A stretch of DNA of 64,000 nt from Nemania diffusa (GCA_038501195.1 JBBPUQ010000010.1:1443501-1507500), one strand, 5' to 3'. Counted from the first letter of the stretch, positions 12,110 through 25,085 are shown. Made by a program: numbers and translations. The notes: generated from the sequence alone by a model not told the origin.

Positions 12110-14110
12110 GATGGAGGATACAGTGCATTAAACGATAAACACAATGCTTATACTGATATGTTTGTAGAGGAGTTGTGCACTTATGCTAAATATGATCAAG
12201 TCAACCCTGCTTAGTTTACTAAATAGTAAATCTATACGAATTATTAGTTAGATTAACACGCAAGAGGCAATAAGTATTTCAGCTAGGATAAGTAGATATA
12301 AACGGGTTGAATACTTTTCGACGCTGGCAACAATCCAGATTCCAATTGTTGGATTTGCATTTAAGTCACTTTAACGTTTAAACGGGTATTTGATCTTCTA
12401 CGTGTACACTCAATTCAAACTAGTCCTAATTAGTCTGCAACTATCGATTGAGCCCACAGATACCTTGATACATGCCTACTTATTTAGGTACCTGAGGCAC
12501 CAGAGAGGTATCTAGATACCTGACTCTAGAGCTCATCTAGATACTCAAATCTCATATTGGACGTAATATCATAGCTAACCTCTTCTATACGCTTATCAAG
12601 GCTTATCCGAGTCAGAAGTATAGTTGGCCCTTCTTAGCAACCCTTATTATGATTATCTATTCTCATATGTCTATTCGCATCTATACTTGTAGGATATCAC
12701 CTTCTCAGGACCACTATAATTGATGCTTCTACGAGATGTTTCGAATCATGGACACCTCACCCTAGTCAATGACTTGGCAACAACCACTTAACATGATAGG
12801 CCCTGGAATTGTCTCTCTCTCTGACTACATACTACGTAGCTCGTAGTGTAGTACTCCGCAACCCCGGTGTCTTCCATGGCTATGGTCGATAGCCCTGCAT
12901 GCCCCGAACCTGTTCATTTCGGATCGACTTGGTTCCTTATAACCTCAATCTTATAATAACCAGGGTCATATCATCGATCGCAAGCCTGGTCTTTCAAGAT
13001 ACCTATTACGTGGACTAGAAGTATGAAAGATGCCGGAGGATGCTCGTCTCGACGACCTAGACGGATAACATTATGTAGCTTGGGAGGCTACTTGTGGTGG
13101 TAAGTATTAGATACTCACTACTGCCCACGTCCGCATAAGCACAATGCGTGTTCTTAACAAATGATAAACTAGGTATGACGTTTCCCCTCTAGGAGTGTGT
13201 TGGCTTCTACCTATCCAAATATGGTGTATGGAGGCCTCGAGTTGAAATATCAGTATATTTTCTAGCCTTGAGTAGAAGCTTGATACATATTCTGCCTTGT
13301 TGTGAAACTATCTGCTCTCAGTTGCGTATACACTCCAAGAATGGGATAAAGCAGAGTGCTTCCGCAAGCCTGGTGACGAGTATGATCTTCCCTCTACGTT
13401 ATTTCGGCTTGTTATGACTACAAGGTGAGATAGTGCTTATCACGAGTTAGCTGGCTTTCGGCGAGGGGCCCTCTAGTCATTGTGGGCTGGGGTTATGATA
13501 CAAGCTACGCCTCAGATCTCCGATTGGCTTTACACTATGATATATCTTCCCTTTTTTTAATTGGCCATCTCATTATCTATTCAAATGTTTATAATTGCTA
13601 TGATAATGAGCATCTAGGTATATTTCTGAGAAGTTGCTATTCTATTGCCTGTTTTTTTCTATTTACCGTTGGTTTATAGTAGGTAAGGCATCTTCATTTC
13701 GACTCGCGATTAGAAAGCCGTATTTTGAACAAATGCAGGGCTTGCTGTAGACCCAAGAAATGCCGATTGAATTAGGATGACACAAGAATTACAGATACCT
13801 AACAACCCTTCGGCCGGGACTGAGTTACCCATGATCCTTTGACTAGGTATCTAGAAAGATGTTTTAATAACTTTTCCGCCCCCCACGTGGTTAAATATCC
13901 GGATGTTTTCGACTTACACTACTTAGGCATATATGATATGAGACAGCAGATAGGTATCGTGTATCTCCAGAGAATGTCATGATAACCACAATTAAGGAAT
14001 GTCTCTCGGGGATTTTCGATTTGTTCAACTTTTCTTCACTTTGTTTCTGTTTAATTATCTTCTGTTGGAAATACGATTGACGCCATAAAGTAGGTACCTG
14101 CACAGCAACA
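12110..14110. other. AT-rich gene-free block, possibly an eroded repeat
   Basis: By eye this block is poorer in G+C than its surroundings and dense in TA steps and stop codons. It includes a run of TAGGTACCT/GGTATCTAGATACC elements at about 12484-12522. This would fit RIP erosion of a transposon, but no terminal repeats or coding relic could be recognised and I did not compute RIP indices. Confidence 0.3.
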
Positions 14111-14642
14111 TGCTACCTATTTCAATTAAAATCGCAAGCAGCTACAGATAGAGTGACGTTAGCTAGGACAGGGGTCTGTTTGGTGTCTAGCTTCGGCATG
14201 TTTGATCCCCGCCTGGCCTGTTCTCTGGCGCCCTGAAGCTAAGCCTTCTCTGGGTTAGCGAAGTGTCTCCATAGTTTTAACCCTGTTCATGCTGCTCATG
14301 TAGTATCCCATTGTGTCTTATCGTGAGGACTCCTTGAAGCGACGAAACCTGGGGCTGTTCCAGCTTTGCTTCATCTCCATCGCCACACTATGCCCCCCAG
14401 CGCACATGGGGATAGCTTCGGCCGGTCGTCGTCGACTGTCTTGACGGGAAATTCCACCAAGGAGCCATGAACACGCACAAGGCGAGTCTAGCCAGCTTTC
14501 AGACTGGTGTACCCTAGCATCGAGCAGGGTGAGCAGGGCCTGAGGCCTGAGGGAAGGCTAGTCAGCGGTCCAAGCACCGCCCGTTTCTCCCTCTCTTACA
14601 GGCTAGATACACCTTACACCTGGTCTGGTCGCGAGAGATGCA

Positions 14643-14664
14643 TGTGTGTGTGTGTGTGTGTGTG
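14643..14664. repeat. (TG)11 microsatellite
   Basis: An uninterrupted TG dinucleotide run about 500 bp upstream of the 7TM gene's start codon. It is likely polymorphic in length. Confidence 0.92.
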
Positions 14665-15161
14665 CTCTCTGCTAGTCCTGTCCCCAAGCCGGACACTCTC
14701 TCGTCCGCGCGGGTCGACTCCCGCTAGATCCCTGGAGAAACTTTTCTAGCATGCCATCTCTATTCTGGCTGTCTGTCATGCACTTTCCTTGATCTTGCCT
14801 CCTCATTCGAGAGACTCTCCTGGCGAGTGCTAGTTTCTTTCCCATTGTTCGTTGGAAGGTGTTGCGTGTGGCCGGGATTGCCACTCTTCGTTTCTGTCCA
14901 CCTAATTTTTTTCTTCTTCTCCATCTGCTGGTTCAGGTATTGTTTGTCTAATTCCATGGGCAGGCTCCTGATGTGCCAACAGTTCGTGTTCGCTTTCAAC
15001 TCGTAGTCCCTCATTATATCTCTTTCTGCCTTTCCCAGTCTTACTACCTATCCACTGTTAGCGATCCTGAGATATCTACCGCGTAGATGACTTGACCATC
15101 ACGGCCAAAACCCTTCAGGCTCGACGCCGTCGCCTAGCCTTTTGCACCATCGGGCTTCGAC

Positions 15162-17301
15162 ATGTTTTCTTCTACTGGGAGCTTCGATTCTTTCGGCCAT
15201 TCTACCAGCGGGTGGTCGGGAAACTCGACGTTGTCCAGTAATTCGGGTGGCTTCTCGCAGGCAGCCTACAATGGTAGCTCAACATTTGGCGTCATCACCG
15301 AACTGAAGTTCCTCGCTGCGAGGTCGTCACGCCAATCTACCATCATTCTCGCTGCCTTCAATATCGTCTCCGCGGCCGCAACAGCAGCAGGGATTCTGTA
15401 CAATAGCTATCTAAACGTAAAAAGATCACCGCTAAGGCGAAAAGAACGGTAGGTGCTCATTCCTAAGAAAACAAATCAGATGCAAAGGCTAAATATTAGT
15501 TAGGGTCAATATCTTCACATGCGTTCGGGGTCCCGACTTGTATCCGTTCATTCTTTCCCTAGGCATTGTAGGCCAAGGGATCATTTTTGCTGTCTCCCAG
15601 GCGCAGGGCTTAGACAGTTTATTTCGGCCTGGGTGTGCTTTGATTTCACAGTTCATGTGGCCTGGTGCGTTATAATCAGCCTTCTTCTCCCAACCTTCCC
15701 CAGATGAACTAACTATTCAATAGCCGTATTTATCGTGCCTTACATACAGCTAGTTTTTAGCATCGAGATAACGTTACGAGCTCTCAAATCGACTCCGTTT
15801 CCCCCGAGGAGCAAATGGACTGTAGCCATTTGCTTGACGATCGTTAAAATTGCGTTACTTGCCACTGGCCTGCTCACCTTTTTTATTCGGCCGCCTAATT
15901 TTTGTTTCGCCTCTCTCTTTTGGTTCGTGGCAAAATGGGCAGAGGGAGGCTTCGCGCTCTTAATCGGCATTGTTGTCATACTGGCGGCATGCGCGGTAGT
16001 AATTTATATCAAGCTCACAAGATACTCGACGATAGAAGACGATGAACGAATCGGCGCTTCGAGGATGATCTACTATATCGCTCTTGCGATTATCCCGAAT
16101 GTAGGTGTCTATTATTTCAAAATAAAATGCTCATTAAGACAAACTAACATGGAGATAGACATTGATGATCCCATTCTTTGGTTACCTATCTTTTGGTAAC
16201 CCATTAGAGAACGGTGGGGACACCGGATTAACGCTATCGATGGTCTCAACAGTTGTGGCCAACGTGACTGGACTCATGACTGGCGGGCTCTACTTGTTCC
16301 TTCGATCTAGCACTAGCTCTTCTATCACCTCTAAGAATAAGCTTGACGAATATGAGCGCCAACAGATAAAATATCAAATTCGAGTGCCGAAATCCAACGA
16401 TACAGATTTCAACAGTCATATTATGAAACCTGTTACAGTACCTCAGTGGCTCCGCGGACTAGAGCCCACACAAAAAGGATTAGCACAGGAGGTCACCAGT
16501 GGTGTAGGACTGCAAGGAAACAGTGGGTTTCGCAGTCTAGATGGCTCGAATCCGTTGGGGTCCAATGCCGTCTTCAAGCAACATTCGATTCTGGGGAGCG
16601 TAAGCGATATACAAACACCCGTATCGATGGCATCAGCCCGGAAAGTATCGTCATACGGACTTTTCCCAATCACAATTCAAGGTCCTAGAGCGTCGACAGC
16701 CCTACTACCCTCCACGACCTATTCGCCGAATGCAAGCGAACATGCATCCGACGACTGCTGCGACATGCTTCGGCCACCCCCATCAGTCCAGCCACCAGGC
16801 TTTCGTCATCGGCGGGATTCGTCCATGGCCTCGTCCGCAACAGTACAGATAGGTTTACGTCTTTCAAACGTTCAGGACGTAAGACCAACAACCGTCAGTA
16901 CTATTGAAAGCATTGAACGGACACATGAACTAGGCTGTCCCAATAAGTCGACAGTTGGGGTTGCGGGTAGACCAAGTCCTCTTACTACCTTGGATAGCGC
17001 GGCCTCACCACCAAGCCCCCAGCGCTCTTTGGGAGGGATTCAGGTGGATACAACAAGGAAAACATTGCCCCCAATTCCCCGGGATTCTCAAACTGAGATA
17101 GAGAGAGCTCCTATCCTCAACCCAACCGTATACAGCCCGAATAGTCCCACCAAAGGAAAAGTCCCGAGCCCTAAAGGAGTTGGCTTTAATGTGCCACCAA
17201 GACCAAATCCTGTACCTGGTGAAGCTGGAGAAGCGGCTTCTCCGACCTCTCCTCATGCAAACTCTGCTGTTGGGGGTGCAAGCGGAGCTGATTGGATATA
17301 G
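15162..17301 (+). CDS. Seven-transmembrane protein, conserved in filamentous fungi, function unknown
   Basis: Exons are 15162-15448, 15504-15664, 15724-16100 and 16159-17301, giving 655 aa. The short introns have donors GTAGGT, GTGCGT and GTAGGT, and the last has an ACTAAC branch. A Ser/Gly-rich extracellular-type N-terminus is followed by seven hydrophobic helices: around ILAAFNIVSAAATAAGILY, FILSLGIVGQGIIFAVS, ISQFMWPAVFIVPYIQLVF, VAICLTIVKIALLATGLL, ALLIGIVVILAACAVVIYI, YYIALAIIPNTLMIPFFGY and LSMVSTVVANVTGLMTGGL. A hydrophilic tail of about 300 residues, rich in Ser/Pro, follows. The VRG...PFILSLGIVGQGIIFA core matches a mould-specific membrane family I know only as uncharacterised. GPCR-like topology suggests a sensor, but this is inference; no CFEM or Mth11 signature is present. 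Confidence 0.8.
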
Positions 17302-17994
17302 AAGCCAACTTTCCATACGTCAGAGAACACTATAACCGTCTGAATACATTATCACCTACTTGATCCAAACATGAATCCTGTCCGCCCCATCGTTCTATCA
17401 TCGTCCACTTCTATACCTATGAATCGGGAGCTTAAGGCGTGGATGCTGAGCTAGTTTTTACGCTGCTACCCTACCAATAGTTTCACCCACACGGTCTCTA
17501 AAATTAAACAGACGACCATTACAATTATTTTTCACTACCTTTGTTCTTTCTATCTTTCCTGCCCTTTTATTCTGTCATTTTCATACCCGAGGCGTTTGGA
17601 GAGGCTACCTTTAGCATGATTAGGCGTCGATCAGAAAGGGGGAGTCACAATTTGTTTCTGTTCCCCTCGTCATATTTGCAGGGCATAGCACACCAATTAA
17701 AATTTGGATATGTCCCGCGTGTATGCTGGAGTATTATTATTATGTATCATGAGAGGAGGGGAACGAAATTCGGATTAGATTTATCTATCTGGTCATGGGA
17801 AATGAGAACTCGCAAGAGACGAAGGGAGGCTGCAAGAACACAGAGACGGCATGCCGCGGCATACTCGCTATGCGCACTCAAAAATAGCCAATAAACATGA
17901 AAACCATAAGCGTAAATACTCATTTCTCATAAGTTTGTCTCATTTCAATGATGTGGTATGATTATATGATAGACCTGAGAGAGGTATACTAGTA
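17302..17994. other. Convergent 3' intergenic region
   Basis: This region contains only the 3' flanks of the 7TM gene (+) and the DUF2011 gene (-). A 117-codon ORF at 17541-17894 has no family resemblance and is treated as chance. Confidence 0.6.
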
Positions 17995-18913
17995 CTATTC
18001 ATTATCAGACACATTTGCCGTACTATCGGCATCCTTCGAAGAGCCGTCGGGCTGCGCACCTTGCGCCCCAGCCTTCTTCTCGCGTTCCTTCTGCCTCCGC
18101 TTGAGCTTCCGCTCCCGATTGAGGCGCTTCTTCTTCTCCTGGATGTGCTGCTCCTTTTCCAGAGCCAGCTTCTTCTCCGTCTCCGCGCGCTCGCGCGCGG
18201 CCTTCTCCCGCACGCGCAAGAGGATGCGATGCTTCTTGCCCGGACGCGTCCGCTTCGTCTTCTCCGCCTGTCCGGCTGCGTCCCGCACCGCCGCGGCGGC
18301 CCCGGGCGTGGAGGATTTCGACGAGATGTGGATCACGCGCCACGGCTTCTCGAGGCCCCAGCGCGGCCGCCGCGCGTCGGCTAGCACGTACTCGGCGCTC
18401 ACGGCGACGCTGCGGTACTCTGACGCCTGCTGCGCGGAGGGCGCGGCGGCGATGTAGTAGGAGCGCGGGCGCGATGGGACCACGAAGGCGCCCTCGCCGA
18501 GCGCTGCCGGGTCCTCGTCGGGGGTGAGGACGACGGTGTGCGTGAGCGCCTCGTCGCGGAACAGGCGGAAGGTGAAAGCTTCTTCCTCTTGGTGCCCCTC
18601 GCTCTCCTGGTGCCCATTGGGGGCGGCTGCAGCCTGGTCTGCTTGCTGCACCTGCTGGGCCGTAGCGCCGGCGGCGGGGGGCTCAAGTGAGAAGCTAAAG
18701 TCGAACAGGCCCGATAGCTGGGCGTTGAGCCTTGCGTGTAGTGCTGACTCGGCGGCCTGCGAGTCACGAGCCCCCTCCTCGTCAGACGATGTATCGACCG
18801 AGGCCGAATCATATAAGTCTTTCCGGCGGATTCTACACCTCACGTCAGACGGTTCCTTCAGAGCGAGGACAGGGTACGACCTCATACCGCTTTGCGTCCG
18901 GGAGGGCAAACAT
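17995..18913 (-). CDS. DUF2011-family protein
   Basis: Exons are 18913-18888 (26 nt of coding) and 18832-17995, giving 287 aa. The open frame would read upstream past 18913 into unrelated sequence. Splicing the 55-nt intron (donor GTATGA, branch CTGAC, acceptor TGTAG) instead gives an N-terminus MFALPDAKRIRRKDLYDSAS, the form expected for this family, so I chose that start. The middle is Ala/Gln-rich, followed by the conserved core FTFRLF...SRPRSYY and RWGLEKPWRVIHISSK. The last 100 residues are highly basic and helical, a likely nuclear or nucleolar coiled coil (EKKKRLNRERKLKRRQKERE). The family has no assigned biochemical role that I can name. The second exon is G+C-rich, which produces long antisense shadow ORFs. 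Confidence 0.8.
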
Positions 18914-21100
18914 TTTCCTCTCAGTATCGGCGAATGGGGATTGAAAGAAGATGGGCCACGATGAGGGGAATGAGTACTGCGTAGCTCAAAGATTATAATG
19001 AGTACTATATTGACGTGAACATCTCTCTGTATCGTTATAGAATACTTGGCTATTAAACAAATATGCACCAAGTTGAATGAAACGGATGGATGGTTTGGTA
19101 ACTTGCTAGCGTGAAAGTGTATTATGGGTCTAGATCCAGTAAGTAGATAGAAAATGGGGGGACGGTGCTGTGCCGGTGCCGTGCCAGTGCTGCGCTGACC
19201 GTCGGTTTAGGCTTAGTTGCCTACTTAGGTATCACTGTACGCATAAGTCTAGGTACCTCTTACATCGACTCCCATAAAGTCCCAGCCATCAAGGTCACCG
19301 ACCACCACACCGACCACTTAGACCTCTTCACCTTGGTAGTATCACAACACAGCCCAGGTAGACGAGCAGTCAAGAGCTTGCCTATTCTGAAATATTCTGA
19401 ATAGCACAGCGTCAACAGTGCCATGTGTCTGCCTGCAAGCTCTTCATATGCGGCGGAGGCGAGCGGACCCTCGCATGCCAAGCGGCGATACAACAGCGTA
19501 GACAGTGATACCATTACAGAATACTTAACCCAGGTAACATCCTTCGACCCGAGGTGTTCCACAGAGAACTGACAACTGACATGGCACCAAATGGAGCAAC
19601 AAAACGGTATGGTGACATGGTTCGTTTAGCGCATCCAACCAGCTTGTCGGGACTATCTAATACCAGCTACACTAAACTGCTTTCCGAACGAGGTATAGCA
19701 AGAGGCTCAGCCGCAGCCCACAAGAGGCGAATTGGCCGTCTTGGAATCCAATCCGCCGTTTGATATAAAGAGGCTGTCTCGGCGGCCCGGGGTTCGGTGT
19801 CTTTCCCTCGTCTCATGGACTCGCTTATATGCTTATGCCTCCGTTCCGTGCCCCAAGTCCTCTCCGACTTGACCTACTTACACCAGACCGAATCGGCTAA
19901 AATCTTGATATGATGCACATAAAAGGAGCCGCTTATCCTTCACTCGGACGGCCACCCAGTTAGTATACAGCACACACCTAACCAGGAACGTGAAACATTT
20001 CATTCATGTTGGGATCGGACGATTGAGGCGCATGACACAGCGTGGTAAGTAAGCAGAGCCTTCCGCACTTTCTAAGTAGGTAGTTTGCGCCTCGAACCAT
20101 TGCATCATGTCGAGATGTTGTTGACGTGCCACAATAAGTCAACGGTATATAATCTTTATTGTTTACATTGGAACAACAGCGCAAGTACAGCAGGGTATCG
20201 TAGCTCGGGTCTTCCGAATTATGATATGCGCAACGCGAATGAGCAGTAATAATATGACAATGGTCATGGGGGGGATATCGAACGAAGAATGACAGGAATG
20301 ATCCGCGGCTCAAAGAACAAACGACAGCAATGACAAGATGACGACGCTGGCGCTGGCGTCGACGGCATGTGACGAACGTCCAGATGACAGAACCAACTCC
20401 GAATGCTATCTCGATGCCCCAAACCCGTCTGGACCCCTTACTTTGCTTTGCTTGGTAGATCGTTGTGTGCGCTTATGAGGAAATAGAACCAACAGTCCAT
20501 CTTTCGAAAAAGGGATCAAGTGAGAAACAGGACGCGCAACACAGGGAATGACAAGAAAAATCGGTTTCCAGCAACACCCCCAACACGCGTTCAAATCCAA
20601 GAAATGCCCCAAGCAATACTACACAACTACAATGGTTACTCCGTCACTCCATTCATCCAACGGGTCATTTCATGTCCGCCATACTTTCATCCAAGTCGTC
20701 CGTCCATCTGTTGAAAATCGCAATGACAGAAAGGAAGCGAGCAATTATTTCCAGTGTCCTCCGTTGCCTTATTTTGTTGCTCCGAGTTTGTATAGCAAAG
20801 CGCCTCGTGTGCTCTGGCCCTACAGGGCCACTTCCACACCCTCTTCTCCTTCCTCCTAGAAGTTGAGAAACCAAAGATTCAATAAGAAAACCCTTATGGG
20901 AATATTGTACAGGCGATTTTGTCACCTAGTGGTGGCAAATCGGCGAGAGACCGGGACAGAGATAGAGAGAAGCCTCCTTTCTTTTTCCACGCACACTTCC
21001 CAGTCCTTAATGGCTGGCAAAACCCAACCGCTGACCTGGCAGTTTGTAAGAAACTGGAAATAACGGTCGCTTTGACTAGGTAGTCACTTTGCATTTGGGC
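18914..21100. other. Intergenic region upstream of DUF2011 and downstream of VIB-1
   Basis: This holds the DUF2011 promoter and the VIB-1 3' flank. No ORF above about 110 codons and no RNA gene was recognised. TAGGTATC/TAGGTACC elements occur at about 19226-19257. Confidence 0.6.
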
Positions 21101-23630
21101 CTATGTTGGGCTCCACGAGTAATTATTCAAGGTCGAGGCGTAAGTCCCTGGAGCAGTCGGGTGCTCACTCTTGACCGATATCGAGTGGCTGCTCTTGTAT
21201 TGGTCTGGGTACGTGTAAGGTCTGCTCTCGCTGGGTGCTGGCCCGTTATGATACGCGTGCACCGTCGAGCTGCTGGTTTCGCCCGCTGTCGTAGTCCACG
21301 ACGAGGTCGGCGGGTAGTAGTCGCGAGACGGCGCGTGCGCAGCCCCGGCACCCGAACCAGCTGACGCTGCGCTCGGGGGCTCCGCGCCGCTGGTGCCGTA
21401 CGTCGACGCCGGGTTGTCGTACGTCGTCGTCTGCGGCGGGCCGTACCGGTACTCGGACGTGGCGTCGTTGTTGTTCAGCGAGCTAGTGCTCGGCACCGAC
21501 TGGTGGCTCCCGTGGCGCGGGCTCTTGGACGGCCGTGGGTTCGAATCCACGTACCGCGGCACGCTGAGCGCGCTATGGTCCGCGCTGCCGCCACCACCGC
21601 TGACGCCGCTGGAGCTCCCCAGGGCCGGCGTGGGCACCGACATCTGCGAGGGTGCCGACGTCCCGGGAACATAGGCGTATTGCGTCCGGATCGGCGGCGG
21701 CGGCTGATCCGTAGCTGCCAACGAGAGTTGCATGGATGGCATCGACGTTTGCAATGGCAACTCTGGTGGCTCGTGCGAGTAGCCCGTCCCCCCTGATACT
21801 GGGATTTTCTGGTACGGGTCCGCTGGTATGGTGCTCGATGGGTAGCTGGCGGGTGCTGATGCTGGCAGCCCAGACATAGGCAACTGGCTGTTCTGACTCC
21901 AGCTAGGATACGAACTAGATCACCTGTTATTATGAAATTCCCGATTTGCGTTCTATCCTCCAGGATTGCTGTCAAGAGTCTCCTATTGTTCACATCTTGC
22001 CACCACGGGAGAGAGGCTAGACCTCGTCCCCCTATTCTCCTTTTTACTACCCTGGAATTCGGAAGGGAGGGAACCACTCACTTTGACCTGATGGTCATGG
22101 GACTGCCAGGGATTTTCGAGGCGTTGAAGGTGAACGCCGTCCTAGGCAGCTCGAGGCCCAGTCCCCTCAACTTTGGGTCCTGGGGCTTCACTGCAAGTGG
22201 CCCGGCTACAATGCCCAGGCCAGTCTCGACGAGCGCTTGGCCGCGTGAGCCCGCGCTCGAGCCAAGAAGCGGGATCTCTTTGCGCGCCTGGAAGTTCCGC
22301 GGGCTGCGACCCCTTACTACGATCGGTGCGGTCGTTGATTCCGCTAGGGCCACCTTGGACCCATTTGCCAACGATCCCATCACTTTGAGGTGTAGTACAA
22401 AGTGTTGCTGTAGCTCTTTCCGCCTCCCGTTATTAGCCGTTGCTCTATTGCCGTCTCAGATTAGCAGTTGTCTCACATAACCTTTCGTGTTTTCCCTCTT
22501 CTCCTTACTTGTCCCATTTCCTCCTCACTCTTGCGGGTTTCCAGGGCGAGAAAACAAAAGGCTACCTACATTCGGAACTGCAAGCGCCGCCATCCGATGG
22601 GATAAACGGCATACTCGCCCTCGGGCTCCTGCCCGTCGTCTGGGAACGGGATTAACGGGAGTGATGGGGGCTCCTGGTCCGCCGTCTGAGGCAGCTCTGG
22701 GGAGTTTGGCGGGGGCGTCTTCCAGGGGATAACAATGAGGCGTACGGGGTGGCCGTCGACGGACTCGATGGCGGAGATGGTCACCTCGGTGTTGTTGACG
22801 GGCACGGTCTCGCCCGTCTCGGCGAGGATGACGGAGAGCTGCCCGCGCGGCGTGATGAGCGAGCCGCTGATCTGGAACAGGTTCCGCCGGTAGCACGTCA
22901 GCTCCGGCTGCAGCATCGAGCCGTCGCCCGTGTTTGTGGGCATCTCGGAGAGGAAGAACATGCCGTGCAGCTGCGCCGACAGCTCGAGCTGCTGCATGCG
23001 CCCATGCTGGTCCACGATCGTGTGCTTGTCCTGCACCCGCCGGAACGACAGCAGCTTGTGGTCGTGGTTCACTGATAGTTTGGACCCGTCATCCCGCAGG
23101 TCCTGGACGATCTCCTGGTATGGCGGATGAGGCGGCGGCTGCTGTTGCTGTTGCTGGTGATGCTGTTGCTGCTGCTGCTGGCCCGCCTGCGGCTCGCTGC
23201 TGTGGTGCGGCCGCTTCAAGTTGGGATAGCTGTGGTGCGGTGTTAGTGAGGACTGCGGATATCTGTCAAAAGCGTCGGTTTCATCCTGGGAATAGCGCGT
23301 GTGCGGCGGGTACGAGTACGGATGGTCGATGGTCGGGTGACTACTCCGGGGCCGCTGATGTGAGGCAGTCGTCGTCGCCGCCGCCCCCGAATCCATGCTG
23401 TTCGGGAATCGTGTTGACAGAGAAACTGGGCCGCCGCCGTAGTTCGACCAAAGACTACTATGCGCTGGCTCCGGCTTCAGCTCTGCCATGGTCGCCGTTA
23501 ATGTCGTTGTGGTGGACATGGGAACATATCTCCCAGTCTCGTCTTCCCCTGCACGTGTGTTCGTCGCGCGCGCCGTGCCGCCGCCACTGACCGATTCCAA
23601 ATCCTGGCTCGTTTTTCTCCTTTTTTCCAA
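21101..23630 (-). CDS. vib-1: VIB-1/XprG-type NDT80/PhoG transcription factor
   Basis: Exons are 23630-22570, 22444-22082 and 21914-21101, giving 745 aa. Introns run GTAGGT...AATAG and GTGAGT...TCTAG. The N-terminus has Gln/His runs near residues 149-164. The NDT80-type DNA-binding domain starts about 188 and continues across the first junction: FRRVQDKHTIVDQHG, QPELTCYRRNLFQISGSL, SAIESVDGHPVRLIVIPW, the spliced FRIATANNGRRKELQQHF, and AESTTAPIVVRGRSPRNFQ. Then come PRTAFTF and SYPSW boxes and a long Ser/Pro/Tyr-rich tail. In the family, VIB-1 (Neurospora) and XprG (Aspergillus) drive extracellular protease genes, the starvation response and heterokaryon-incompatibility cell death in the nucleus. 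The velvet family and the meiotic NDT80 paralogue (FSD-1) are the alternatives; the VRGRSPRNFQ and SYPSW boxes favour VIB-1. It lies downstream of an unusually long gene-free region. Confidence 0.92.
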
Positions 23631-25085
23631 CTCTCCTTTCTAGTTTCTAGCTGTCAATGGTAGGACTATTGGCATGAAGCTTCTAAGTTTGTTCTGATAT
23701 GCAGGACAATGGCTGTTTATCAGGCTGTGGCCCAATGATGGTGGTGATGGTGATGGTGAGGATGGATGATATTTGCTTCCTGGGTGGGACAGGAAGGGGT
23801 CCTGCAGAAGAGCCTTGCGTAGTTAGAATAAAGTGTGGGCTTGAAAAAGGCAAGGTTGCAGGCCGAAGTGTACTTGTATAAGATGGGAATCGCACGCGGT
23901 AGATGTTGCCTTGGGATGGGGGATATATTTTGTGCAGATACATACAACGGCAAGATCCACCGTCAAGGGGGTAGTCAACCGTTTAACGGATCCAAAAGCC
24001 AAAAGCCAGAGCCCAGGGGATATAAGGTCCAGGTCGAGATCCAAGAGAAAAGTGACAAGCGAATTTGGGGTCCGCGTAGAGGCTTTAGCACCATCTGCAT
24101 GCCCAGTACAGTGTATATGCAGCCGGAGGGGGGAAGAGAACGGAGGTAGGTATAGAGTAATGGAGATCTGCTGGGGGCAAAGTCCTGGACCACAAATTTG
24201 AGCCGGGACTTGTGGCTACGGACGGACTGCTAGGCCTATGACCTATAACCCGCGCCGAGATTATCTCTCTCACGGGCCTGTGACGGGTCAACCTGAGTTG
24301 ACGACAAGATGGACGAGCAGGCGGGAGTAATTTGGTGATGTGCTCTGCCTGGCGAGCGGGATGAGCAACAACCAACTGGCCATCAACTTCTTAAGTCCAG
24401 AGCCTTACCTTACAGTACATAGGTATACCTACGGCAAGTATGTATGTACAGAAGGGAAATGTCTAAGTCAACCTGGATAGGAGAAGATGGGGTATGCTAA
24501 TACAGGAGCTAAGGTATCGTTTCCCTACTTGTACCTATCGGCACTAACAATAACATTCTTCGTCTGCCGACCCTAATATGACACTGGCGGCACTAATTAG
24601 TGACACTATCACGTAGTGTACAATAGCTCCCGTGGAGGCACAGCTCTCTACGTAGTCACTGTGGATAAGAGTGACAGGAGACAGGGCAGTGAAAGAGGCA
24701 GAGCGAGTGGAGGGGGGACAGAGTAGGCAGGTAGGGAGGGCATGGATGTCTATGGAGGCAAGGAGGGGGGTCACCTATCAACGACGACAACTCAGACAAG
24801 AACTTAACTGTTCAGATGTCTTTGGAGTAAGGTACCTATCGTACCCGTTCCCCCTCCATGGCTCTCTCCTTGTCCTGTGCCCCCCCAATCCCCCATCTCC
24901 GTTTCTCTCACACTACGTATAACTGGCGCGCCAGTTAGTGTGTGTATGTATGTACATACGCATATGTAGGTATGTATTTGCGCCCTGGCCCCCAAACAGG
25001 AACTATCTTGAACAAGCCTGGACAAACCTGGTCTAGCCTAATCAGTTAGGAAACCCTCCGAAGACCTTACTCTAGTAGGAATAGA

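Larger units (their letters stand above)
9399..15161. other. Long divergent spacer between CTK1 and the 7TM gene; no gene supported
   Basis: Both neighbouring genes are transcribed outward, so this 5.8 kb contains two promoters. The first ~1.3 kb upstream of CTK1 is rich in short tandem repeats (CAGTACAGCAG at 9914-9946, CTGTACTGTACTGTAC near 10095, CAAAAAC units at 10400-10426). About 12110-14110 is AT-rich and stop-dense in all frames. The last 1 kb before 15162 is pyrimidine-rich, as is usual just upstream of fungal genes. Small ORFs (about 60-160 codons) show no recognisable family and no signal peptide or repeats worth annotating. Confidence 0.6.

Noticed and set aside
18061..18964. Three antisense ORFs (107-146 aa) opposite DUF2011
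   Set aside because: High G+C of the DUF2011 exon suppresses stops on the other strand; their Leu/Pro/Ser/Ala-rich sequences match nothing.
21530..21560. tRNA-like B box (GGTTCGAATCC) with flanking CGTGG/CCACG stem
   Set aside because: It lies inside the VIB-1 coding exon (VDSNPRP codons); no A box, anticodon arm or acceptor stem can be drawn around it.
22934..23590. 218-codon plus-strand ORF opposite VIB-1 exon 1
   Set aside because: Antisense shadow; the NDT80 domain in the minus strand is decisive.
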